Source: Capsaspora owczarzaki ATCC 30864
Lineage: Eukaryota > Opisthokonta > Filasterea
Reading direction: 5' to 3'
Length of the DNA: 64,000 bases
NCBI RefSeq assembly: GCF_000151315.2
Contig: NW_011887301.1
Span: 915,338-979,337, forward strand
Every line of letters begins with the position of its first letter. Positions within the stretch are counted from its first letter, which is position 1. This document shows positions 10,989 through 21,888 of the stretch, in pieces. The position numbers and the translations under genes were made by a program. The notes beneath the pieces are model-generated. The model saw only the letters and a program-made list of their open reading frames with translations. It made no database searches and had not been told where the DNA came from.

Positions 10989-13637
10989 ATGAATCTAGCC
11001 AATAAGCCTCGCAACGAGCTCTTGTTTGTCAATTTCAACCAAGATTACACGTGAGTTTCCCTCCAGTTTTCCCTCCCATCGGCAGGCACATCTGCTCATT
11101 CGAAGCGCATTGAAGCTCCTGTGTGGTGCTGGACCGAGTTGGAAGCCCCGCCAGACACAGACACAGACGAGAGATAGAGTGACCAAGACGCCACATTCAC
11201 GCTCTTCCCGCGCTGGATCCGCTCGCTCCGTCTCCTCTGCCGTCCGCCCCCGCTTTTCCCCTGCGACGTACTCTCGTTCTTTCTCTCTGCCTCATGCAGC
11301 CCCCACTTCCGACCTTCTCTCGCTCTCTCACGGTGGCTGACGCTCTTTTTTTTTTTTTTTTTTTTTTTCCTCTCTTTTTTTTTTTTCTTTTTCTTTCCTC
11401 GCTTTCCTTTTCATCGGGTGCTGCCGGCCGCTTGCTGGTGGCGATGCAGCTGTTCTCTGGAAGTGCTGTTTTTTCTCTGTCACGTCCCGCAACCCCGACG
11501 CGCTGACCTGATGGATTGGAGCGATGAGGAAAACTCAATAATAAAAAGGACGGCTTTTTTGTTTTCTTTTCTTTTTTCTTTCTTTTTTTCTGGTTTCCCT
11601 TTCGTCGAACCAACGCTTCGGTTCCACTGCGAGACCAACGCTGCTCTTCCTGCCGGTGGTTGGAGACTGACTGGTTTGCTGTTGGAAGAGGAAAGTGAAG
11701 GCGCGCGAAAAGGGGGGGAAGCAGAGCGAGTCGCTTAGTCTCCGCTCTTACTTTCGCTCCAATGTGAAATGCGCGCCTTTTGAGCAGCCTGCAATGCAAA
11801 AATGCAATGCAAACATAAGGGAAGGAAACGTATGGACAGGACAGCACAAGACAGGACAGGACAGGACAGCACAAGCTTGTTTGTTTGTTTGTCGTTCTGA
11901 GCAATATGCTTCAAAGGACAGCGAAATCCTTCCTTTTCTTCCTTTTTTTCTTTTTCTTTTTCTCGTTTTTGTGCACAGCATAGAACGAGCTATTGTACTC
12001 CGAGTCGTAGTCGTCGTCGTCGTGTGCACCCGATTCGTCGCTCGATGGAGCTGGCTGTGGTTCCTCGACTCATTGTTACAATTGTTCATTGTTTGGCCAG
12101 ATGCATCTCGGTTGGAACCAAGCAAGGCTACAAGATGTACAACTGCGACCCGTTCGCCAAGTGTTACGGTCGATGTAAGACTTGTTGTTTATTTGGAGAG
12201 ACACAGGATTGTTGATTGCATGACGCACAACAAGGCGGGAGTGTGTTGATGTCGTCCATAGTCTACTCGATCGACTCACTTCCTCCACTTTTTTTTTGTT
12301 ACCGCTTGTACTCATTTGATAACCCACAGTCGAAGGTGGCACCGGCATCGTTGAAATGCTCTTTTGCACGAGTTTGGTCGCCTTGGTTGGCGCTGGCGCA
12401 CATCCCGCGTTCTCACCACGACGGCTCCAAATCGCCAACACGAAACGCCAATCGACCATTTGCGAGCTCAACTTTGTCAACAAAATTCTAGCCGTGAAGG
12501 TGAGTTGTTTTTGTTTTAGCTGGTGCCTTCCTTCCACGGGCTCCCTTGTCGATGCTTGAAAGCAAGATGCCGTCGCGTTATAATCAAACCTCGCTCATTC
12601 TGCTTGTTTGTTGTTTCGTAGATGAACCGGAAACGGCTGGTCGTCGTCTTGGAAGACCGAATTCACATTTATGACATTACAAACATGAAAATTTTGCACA
12701 CGGTTGACACTGCGGCAAATCCGCGGGGTATCTGCGCCTTGTCACCAAACTCGGACTCCAACTATCTCGCCTATCCTGCCAGCCACACGGACGGCAACGT
12801 GCTCATGTTTGATGCACTCAACATGCAAGCATCCAGCGTGATGCAGGCGCACAAGGGCCCTGTGACGTGCCTTGCATTCAACTACTCTGGCTCGATGCTT
12901 GCCACGTCGTCCGAGAAGGGCACCGTCATTCGCGTCTTTTCCGTCCCCGACGCCAAAAAGCTTTATCAGTTCCGACGCGGCAGCTATCCTGCCACCATCT
13001 ACTCGATTAACTTTAGCGTGGACTCGACTCGTCTCTGTGTTTCATCATCGTCGGACACGGTTCACATTTTCAATCTTGGTCAGGAACCCCGTCAAAACAG
13101 CGGCGCCTCTAGCAGCAAGGGCGGTGCGTTCTCGCTGAGTTCGTACCTTCCTGAGATGCTGACCGAGATGTGGGATCCCGAACGTCACTTTGCGCACTTT
13201 AAGCTTCCCAATGCCGGCAACGACGTCATGAATGTCTGTGCGTTGAGCAGGTAAGCTGTCTGTGGTTGTGAGGCGCTTTGTTTTTGCGCAATGTCGAATG
13301 CTAACGGTGCTGCTTTGTTTTTGGGGGTTTGGGGTTTTTTGTGTTTTTGTTTTTTTCTGTCTTCGTTCAGTACACTCCCTCAAGCCATGGTTGTCACTGC
13401 TGATGGTAACTTTTATCAGTATCAAATTCCCAAGGACGGTGGCGAGTGTACCCTTGTCAAGCAGTACTCGTACGTGCGATGCAACGATGTGTTGTTCAAC
13501 GTAATTTTGGTGACTGACTCTTTTTTTTTTTTGCTCTTCCGTCCATCAGCATCTTGGATCCGTCGGAGGGAAAGACCAGTCGCACTGCAGCCAGCGACAG
13601 TCCTGACGTGGGCTCTTTGGCTGATCCGACCGCATGA
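10989..13637 (+). CDS. WIPI/Atg18-family PROPPIN
   Basis: Six exons (10989-11050, 12101-12174, 12330-12499, 12622-13250, 13371-13469, 13550-13637) join to 373 residues. Family blocks appear in order: [20 protein letters not shown] (blade 1), [60 protein letters not shown], the phosphoinositide-binding FRRG motif in [14 protein letters not shown] (about residue 220), and [11 protein letters not shown]. PROPPINs are beta-propellers that bind PI3P and PI(3,5)P2 and recruit Atg2/Atg16 partners to forming autophagosomes. Retention of [18 protein letters not shown] and [12 protein letters not shown] makes a WIPI1/2-Atg18 type more likely than WIPI3/4. The first intron is unusually long for this genome (1050 bp) and contains polypyrimidine tracts and a short CAGGACA tandem repeat (about 11835-11875). 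The 39-residue tail after the propeller is Ser/Asp-rich. Confidence 0.92.
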
Positions 13638-14133
13638 ACACTGTTTCTTTGATCCATTTTTTTTTAAATCTTGTGCAAGCTGACTGGCGTTACTGGTGCT
13701 GCGCTCGGACCTCCATCTTTCATGTTGCTTCTTTTATTGCTTCCCATTAACTCTTTTGCCTCCTCTTCCTGTTTGTCCTTGATTGGTGTCCTGTTGTGCT
13801 GCAGTTTGCGCCTGTTGGATTTGTGTATGCTTTTGTGTTGTTTGTTTGTTGTTTTTTCAATCAAATGTTGCAATCCCGTCTTTCGAGCAAAGTGCATTCC
13901 CTTCACCAACGTGGTTGATTGACCAAGCTTTTGCGAAATGGTTACCAGTCTTACTTCTGAGCAGCTCTTGGATGCAGCGAGCAGCCGTCTTGTGCAACCA
14001 TCTTGCTGTAAGCTCCTCCTTCCTTGTCATCGTCTCTCTTGTACTATGCATGAATGATGCAATCTAGCACCATACGCAATGTCTACGCAACTCACTGTTC
14101 GACCCAACCTCCGATCCACCTTGATCTGATGCG
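13638..14133. other. Intergenic with a possible leader intron and small upstream ORF
   Basis: About 500 bp before the HIU hydrolase start. An ATG at 13938 opens a short frame (MVTSLTSEQLLDAASSRLV) that reaches a good donor (TTGCT/GTAAGC). Joining to the acceptor at 14067/14068 keeps it open only to a stop before the HIUase frame. It may be a spliced 5' leader with an upstream ORF; nothing shows that the peptide is functional. Confidence 0.3.
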
Positions 14134-14870
14134 ATGCGTTTCCGAACGAACCTGCTCCTTCTCTGCCTCCTTCTGTCTCGTGCCGTTGCTCAGCTCAACA
14201 CACCGTTCCGTCTCGAATCGCCCGAATCTGCTGCTGCTGCTGCCGTCACAATGAGTGCTGCTGGTCCGCTGACTACCCACATCCTTGACACGACGCTCGG
14301 GCGACCCGCCGCCAACGTGCCGCTCCGTCTCGAGCGCGCATCCGCTGTCCCGTCCTCGCCTTCGCTAGCCAGCGTGGGTAGTGAGACGTGGGAAGTTCTT
14401 GCCACCGGGTATGTTCCTCTCGAGTCGAGCCAAGCGTCGGGATTGGTTTGGCCTCGGACGTCGTCTTTCACTCGACCTGCATGAATACGATGAACACTGA
14501 CTTGAAAACACGCTTTCGTAGAGTTACAAACCAAGATGGACGCTGCCCCGGATTGCTGTCGGGACGCATCACGCCTGGTCGCTACCGAATGACCTTTGAC
14601 ACCAACTCGTACTTTGCAAGCACCAACACTGAAGGTTTCTATCCCTATGTCCAGGTACTACTTGCACTGCTTGAATGTTGGGATTGAAATGAAGCTGCAG
14701 TTGCACTTGCTGCATGTAGCAACAAAAGTAAACAGTCTGCGCTGTTCCAACTCACCATTCATGTTTTTGATTGCTCTCAGATTGTGTTCTCTATCTCCGA
14801 TACGACCTCTCACTACCACATCCCTCTGCTGCTGAGCCCTTACGGCTACTCGACCTACCGGGGAAGCTAA
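14134..14870 (+). CDS. 5-hydroxyisourate hydrolase (transthyretin-like)
   Basis: Three exons (14134-14408, 14522-14654, 14781-14870) give 165 residues. The core has the HIUase signatures: [18 protein letters not shown] (catalytic His region), [19 protein letters not shown] across the first junction, FYPYVQIVFSI, and the C-terminal YSTYRGS tetrad that separates HIUase from true transthyretin. The enzyme hydrolyses 5-hydroxyisourate to OHCU in urate breakdown. The frame contains two usable starts. The ATG at 14134 adds [20 protein letters not shown], which looks like a cleavable signal peptide. The ATG at 14251 ([12 protein letters not shown]) gives the usual short cytosolic/peroxisomal form of about 126 residues. 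The longer form is annotated because it is the first in frame, but the start is undecided. No clear PTS2 or C-terminal PTS1 is visible. Confidence 0.88.
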
Positions 14871-15803
14871 CCGAAAGCTTCGCTTCGATTGTTCTTTGGA
14901 TGCTTGAACTCTTCGTTGATTGGCGCTTCAAAGGTCGTGTGGCCAACAAATACACCGCCTTCCTCAGATTATTAATTGTACACGATGCTAGTTATCAGAA
15001 CATTGGGAAATCGGAGTGGGAGTGGGATGGATGCAAGTGCAATGAAGCGTGTCGGTACTGTCTGCTGATTTGTCTGATCAGTCAACAGCGACCAGCCGAT
15101 CGCAAATTGAGTCCGATGGCGTTGCTGAGCCCGCTTGTCTCCGGACACCCTCGACCGGTTTGTTTGGGGAGGCGGAATCCAGCGTACTGTTGATCTCACA
15201 GTGCGCAGGTCAGCAAGCAGACCGGAACTAGCTGCTGAACCCCAGTGAACAAACCCGAGGCATCACCCACGCGACGCACGACGCACGCGTCGGGTTTTAT
15301 TCCATTCGAATCACAAGTGGTCTTTCGAGCCATTAAGGCGCACGTCCCTCGCCCGCCGCCTCTGATGCTTCTTGGTTCGACGGTGGTCATGAGCAACATG
15401 GGGAATCGAGGTGGACCCTAGGCCAGCGGAATGCCGTGCGATGGGATCTCCAAAAAGCCCTAACAACGCGCCTCTCGCACGGGAGCAGGGATTTTCTTTT
15501 TGTTTGGTTTTTTCCCTTTTTTTTTTCTTTTTTTTCTTCTTCTTCTTCTTTTTCCTCTTCTTTCTGCTTCCTCTTCTTCCCAACGCTCAGGTTCGTTTGT
15601 AACGTTCTTGATCATCTGTAATGCTCTTGCTCGCCAGCACCGCCCCGTTCGTCTGTGCCACACGTTTGAGGCAAAGTGTGATAGAAAACGAAAACAGGTT
15701 TTCACTCCCACTCTAAAAATCAGTGTTTGTTTTTTTTTTCTTTTTTTTTTTCCTTATTTTTTTTTTTGTCCTGATTTTTTCGTCCGAGCTTCGTTTTTGA
15801 ACA
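14871..15803. other. Intergenic, no gene seen
   Basis: 933 bp between the HIUase stop and the PC-esterase start. Open frames here have no recognisable domain and run through homopolymer tracts. The last 300 bp carry (T)8-12 and TTC-rich tracts up to the next start codon, as at other gene starts in this window. Confidence 0.5.
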
Positions 15804-17195
15804 ATGCTGCGGGATGTGCCACGGTTTAAGGTCTTGGTGGTGTTTGCTGGGCTGGTCTTGATCACTACAGCTCTGTCTTGGGCGTCGGTCTGGTCAGAGA
15901 CGGCCGTTCGGTCTGACACTTCAGCTTGTGCGCAGGTGGGTTCTCCACCAGCACCATTTGATGAGCCGGCTGCGTCGCCTCAAAGAATAGACCACGCTGC
16001 TGTCGCTTTGGCAGACCCAAGGACAACAGAAGCAACAACGGTTGCCTCTTCCACAGCGTCGGAGCCGGAAAAGGAGCTAGGCCGTTCCGAGTCACACAAG
16101 ACAGCCGACACACCATTCCCCACTACCACCACCACCACCGACTTCCCATCGGCAGCACCAGCAACGCAAAAGCCTTCGCCAACAGAGTCTGCATTACCAG
16201 TATCGCCCCCTTCCCCTCAACCTTCTTCCGCACCCCCGCGAGGATGGTACCAGCTCCCTGAGGACCATCCACGCGTGCTCGCCAGACTGGCCACGTACGC
16301 CGACTGGAACAGGACGTTTATTGTCTATGAGCCCCAAGTTGCATGGCGCTGCCCGTATGAGGACGAGGCTCGTTGGTTCTGGGACACGGATACGCTTGCC
16401 GAAATTGGGGTTGACTGGAAGACGGCATTGACTGTTGCGCTCACCAACAAGACGATCGGTCTTCACGGCGACTCACTCACCATGGAAACAACCTCAGTTC
16501 TCCTGAACCTGGTGGAGTCGGCAGGCTTTGAGCTGGTCCAAGCGCAGCTACCAGAAGGTCTGAAACCAGACATTACTCGCGTCGCCGCCTACTTCCCCAC
16601 TCTCAACTTCACCCTGTTCACAATCTACCTCCCCTACCTTGTCGATATGAAGGGCGCAAAGCCGTACCCTGTGCTGAATTTGGACCGACCGTCCGAGTCC
16701 TTCACGGCCATGACCAATCTTGTTGATGTCATGGTGATCAACGTTGGTATGCACCTCATGTCCAACAACTACAAGATCGAGAACTCGTCGTGGGTGGATG
16801 TGTACGCTCACATCATGGGCATGGCTCGAGAAGAAGCGTCCGCGCGCCACGATCGAAATCCCGCAGCTCGCACCTTCTTTCGCCTGACTCCTCCGAGGCA
16901 CTTCCAGGACGGCGACTACCACAACGGTGGCTGGTGCAAGAATTCTCAGATTAGACGGGGCGCCACTTACACGGACTTCTTTCTCGGTGGCGATCAGTTC
17001 ATCCAAAACCGAATCGTCCTCCAAGAGACCGCGCGCGACCCTCGACTGGAAATTCTGGACGTCGTTCCGTGCTCTATCGAACGTGTCGACGCGCACCGAA
17101 AAAACGATTGTGTGCACTTTTGTCTGCCCGCCGCTGGGCCCGTTCGTGTCTGGGTCGAGATGCTCGTACGAAGATTGTACGAGGGTCGCGTTTAG
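15804..17195 (+). CDS. PC-esterase/TBL-like type II membrane protein
   Basis: A single uninterrupted exon encodes 463 residues. The N-terminus is a short cytosolic segment plus a signal anchor (FKVLVVFAGLVLITTALSW, about 8-26), followed by a Ser/Thr/Pro-rich stem (about 40-148) and a lumenal domain of about 300 residues. The domain has the GDS block GLHGDSLTMETTSVL (Ser about 220) and near the end DCVHFCLPAAGPVRVW (Asp/His about 434-437), the DxxH half of the Ser-His-Asp triad of PC-esterases (TBL acetyltransferases, CASD1, NXPE). Also present are MVINVGMHL and FFRLTPPRHFQDGDYHNGGW. Such enzymes move acyl groups on glycans in the Golgi. The substrate cannot be predicted. Being intronless among multi-exon neighbours is unusual. 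Confidence 0.82.
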   Translation: MLRDVPRFKVLVVFAGLVLITTALSWASVWSETAVRSDTSACAQVGSPPAPFDEPAASPQRIDHAAVALADPRTTEATTVASSTASEPEKELGRSESHKTADTPFPTTTTTTDFPSAAPATQKPSPTESALPVSPPSPQPSSAPPRGWYQLPEDHPRVLARLATYADWNRTFIVYEPQVAWRCPYEDEARWFWDTDTLAEIGVDWKTALTVALTNKTIGLHGDSLTMETTSVLLNLVESAGFELVQAQLPEGLKPDITRVAAYFPTLNFTLFTIYLPYLVDMKGAKPYPVLNLDRPSESFTAMTNLVDVMVINVGMHLMSNNYKIENSSWVDVYAHIMGMAREEASARHDRNPAARTFFRLTPPRHFQDGDYHNGGWCKNSQIRRGATYTDFFLGGDQFIQNRIVLQETARDPRLEILDVVPCSIERVDAHRKNDCVHFCLPAAGPVRVWVEMLVRRLYEGRV

Positions 17196-17323
17196 GTGAT
17201 TTGCAACGAAAATTATCCATGTATCTCATAATATAGAAGCATACAAACGAGCGTCCTTTGTTTAAAACAGTCATGGGTGTGTTAAAGCTTCCAAAAGCTC
17301 AAATTTTGGATTCAGACCAAAGA

Positions 17324-19611
17324 TTATTGCTCGACATATCCAAGATAAAGAGATTCAAACACCGCATCTCGGCCAATATCGCTGGGTCTAACGTGAACTT
17401 GCCAACCCGCGCGTATCTCTCGGATGATGGAATGACTCGCTGGCCAGATCATCGCAAGATCAAGCGTCGTATCGATCAACGTCGGTTTCACAGCAAATTC
17501 GGACCGAACAGCACCTTGCTCATCTCGGACGATCAAGTTGAAACCGTGGTTCGATGTGATATTGGGACGTTTGCGCCAGTCACGTAGCACTTGAATTGCT
17601 TTCACCCGAATCGAATGTCCATCCATTCCATGAGGCACTGTGACTTTCAGAACACGATCGGCGGTTCCGTCAGTAGTATGGAAAAGACTTCCGTCATCAA
17701 AGTCCGCTCGTTTGGTATGCTGCACGCCTTGCCAGTAGTACGCTTCATCCAAAACGCGCTCGGCAATCTCGGCTGGTAGCGCAGGTAGAGATGTGGATTG
17801 ATCCTGCAGCGTCGGTCCACTGATGAGCCAGTCAAACACGGTCTGAGGGTCCTCGGCACTTGCCACTCGTCGTGGACGTAAGGAAAACGCAAGAAAGTTT
17901 ATCTGGCCGTCGCCGCTGCGCAACGAAGAGGCAAAAGAAGGAAAACAAAAAGTGGTGTCAGCTTGATCACAACTAATTTGGGCGAACAGTGCGCGAGCAT
18001 CAGGACGTCCCATCGGCAAGAACAACTTACTCGAGGTCATCACACATGCCGTTAATTTTGTATGCCTCACAAATCACTTGAACGCCAATATTGCTAATGC
18101 CGTTCGCGTACAAGCTGTCCATCCCCCCCCCTCCATCCGTGAGCTCTCGTAATGCCCAAAGCTGAAAAACAAAGCATCAATGAAAATGAAGTGCGTTACT
18201 CGAGCTCAGTCAGTGTCGAGTTCACTTTCAGGGCTTCAGCAATCGCCTGCGCTCCGGCATCGCCAATCTCGTTGTAGGCTAGACTGTTCATCCTCGTTAG
18301 CGGTCAGCGTTCCGAGTGCCTTCTGAAATTATCGACTCACAGACAAAAATGCCTGACTGGAGCGAAGTCATCGTCGTGTTTACTTTGAGGGCCTCAGCAA
18401 TTGCCTGGGCTCCAGCATCGCCAATCTGATTCCAGCCCAGACTGCTCATCCACTCCATGAGTGAGCGGTCTTAAAGCTCTCTGCTGGATCACCCACTCTC
18501 ATGCACTCATATCTATCAGATGCCATACCCGAGCGTCGTCACTGACGCGTTTATTTTGAGTGCCTCAGCAATCGCTTGTGCACCAGTGTCGCCAATCTGA
18601 TTCTGGTCCAGACTGTCCATCCAGTGAGCACTCATAAATGCCCTCTGCTGAAATCACCCCCATTCATCTGCATCGATTTAACGTCGGATGACGTACCTGA
18701 GCCAAGTGAGCGTCGTGGTCACTTTGAGTGCCGCAGCAATCGCACGCGCGCCAGCGACGCCAGTCGGATTCCGTTGCAGACTGTCCGTTCCCTCCGTCAC
18801 TGAGCACTTCTGAATTCCTTCTGATTCACCTACATGCATTCCTAAAATTAAGACGCCTTACTCGAGCTCGGTCAGCGTGGTGTTTACTTTCAGTGCTTCG
18901 GCAATCGCCTGCGCGCCAGAATCACTAATCTGATTTTCCCCCAGGCTGTCCATCCCCCATCCATCAGTGAGCCATTCTGAATGCCCTTTGCTGAATAGCC
19001 CAGTAACAGTGAGTTTGCCTTACAACAGCTCCTTCACTGTCTTGTTCGTCTTGAGAGCTTCAGCTATCGCCTTCGCCCCCGCATTGCCGATGGCATTCTG
19101 ACTCAACCTGTCCTTTTTCCCTCCATCAGTGAGTCCTCTGACTGCTCTCCAGCGAGACCACCCACTCGCATGCATCACCAAGGTCAAAGTGAGATGACTT
19201 ACGCGACCGCAGTCACCGTGTTGAATTTGAGCGCTTCAGCAATCGCTCGAGCTCCATCGTCGCCTATCTGATTCTCGTACAGACTTGGCCACATCCCCTC
19301 CGTCAGCTCAGCGAGCCAATCTTCACGCCCTTTTGCTGAAATCACCCACTTGACATGCACCTGCGAAAGTGAGACGCCTTACTGGAGCCTCGTCACCGTC
19401 GTGTTCACCTTGAGTGCCTCAGCAAGCGCCTGCGCTCCTGCATCGCCAAGCTGCCACCGGCTCCAACTGTCCATCCAGTTCGTCAGTACACCACGCTGCC
19501 ACCATTGTTCCAGTCAACTCGGCTTTTCTCGTACCTGAGCTCTCCGCTCGCATTCTTGCCCTTATTAAACAACTCGCGCTGTCTCTCAGTCATGCTCTCA
19601 TACAACAGCAT
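17324..19611 (-). CDS. LRR gene A: nine one-exon leucine-rich repeats plus F-box-like C-terminal domain
   Basis: Eleven exons: 19611-19535 (77 bp), nine LRR exons (19466-19383, 19283-19203, 19107-19024, 18945-18862, 18780-18697, 18612-18529, 18441-18358, 18283-18200, 18114-18031) and the last exon 17915-17324. They join without a stop to 473 residues. Eight LRR exons are exactly 84 bp and one is 81 bp; all begin with one base completing a split codon (same phase). A typical repeat reads NEIGDAGAQAIAEALKVNST, the RNI/NLR-type LRR. The start peptide is MLLYESMTERQREL. The last exon encodes about 197 residues with LPAEIAERVLDEAYYWQGVQ, an F-box-like helix pattern, followed by a beta-rich domain. 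It is a paralogue of the gene at 48073-49660. The array suggests ligand or protein recognition; the function is unknown. One repeat has a weak donor (GTCAGG at about 18357). Confidence 0.85.
18031..19466 (-). repeat. Tandem array of LRR exon+intron units in gene A
   Basis: Nine units of about 170 bp, each an 81-84 bp LRR exon and a 74-99 bp intron. Exons are clearly alike (plus-strand core GCCTCAGCAATCGC...GCTCCAGCATCGCCAATCTG with variation) and introns share short blocks such as CACTCATGC and CCATCAGTGAG. The period shows that exon and intron were duplicated together. Confidence 0.85.
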
Positions 19612-19805
19612 TGCAAGTAAATTTCAACCAACAAAAACAAGGACTGGATCTGATCAAACAAATCAAGCAATGCAAGTTGGTCGAGATTTCTCCAGAAACT
19701 GAGCCCATTCAACCCATTCAACTCGCAAACATGCGCGCTCAACTTTTTCGTTGAGTTCGTTTTGTCCAATCTGAGCAGATTGCCCAAGAGAGGTCTTCAT
19801 CTCCA

Positions 19806-19876
19806 GTCGGTGTGGTGTAGTGGTAGCACATTGGACTTCGAATCCAAGAGCCTGGGTTCAATCCCCAACTCCGACA
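19806..19876 (+). tRNA. tRNA-Arg (anticodon TCG)
   Basis: A 71-72 nt cloverleaf can be folded by eye. The acceptor stem is GTCGGTG/CTCCGAC (one T-T mismatch), the D arm is GTGT-AGTGGTAG-CAC, and the anticodon arm is TTGGA-CTTCGAA-TCCAA with anticodon TCG. The T arm is CTGGG-TTCAATC-CCCAA and the discriminator is A. The A box TGGTGTAGTGG matches the consensus and the B box GGTTCAATCCC is close to it. It reads CGA arginine codons. No intron is seen. It lies between the divergent starts of LRR gene A and triosephosphate isomerase. Confidence 0.85.
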
Positions 19877-20051
19877 AGTTTCTTTTTTGTTCATGAAGGG
19901 GTTTTTTTTTTTTTTTTTTTTTTGGATGTTGTTGTTGTTGTTCCTTCCTTTCTCTTTCACACGCACCATACGCAATGCTATTGCATTTCTGATCTCCTTC
20001 GACGACAATAGCCCACTTCTGATTTTTTTTTTTTTTCGGAAACCAACAAGC

Positions 20052-21743
<1,692 letters not shown>

Positions 21744-21888
21744 AAACAGAAGCCCCGAAACCGCGTTGATGGTTGAAACATTGTCGTTTGGCTGGCATGT
21801 TCCCAATACAGTTAAAAATGATGATGAAGGAAGGAAGAAGGAAAGGTAGGAACGAACAAGTTCAATTGAAATTCATGGAGAACAAGGT

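Noticed and set aside
13938-14130. Small gene starting MVTSLTSEQLL upstream of HIUase
   Set aside because: Only about 40 codons after splicing, no domain, and it ends before the HIUase frame; at most an upstream ORF.
18031-19466. Regularly spaced repeats that might suggest a CRISPR-like array
   Set aside because: The repeated unit is an in-frame LRR exon with GT..AG borders; the host is eukaryotic and the spacers are introns.
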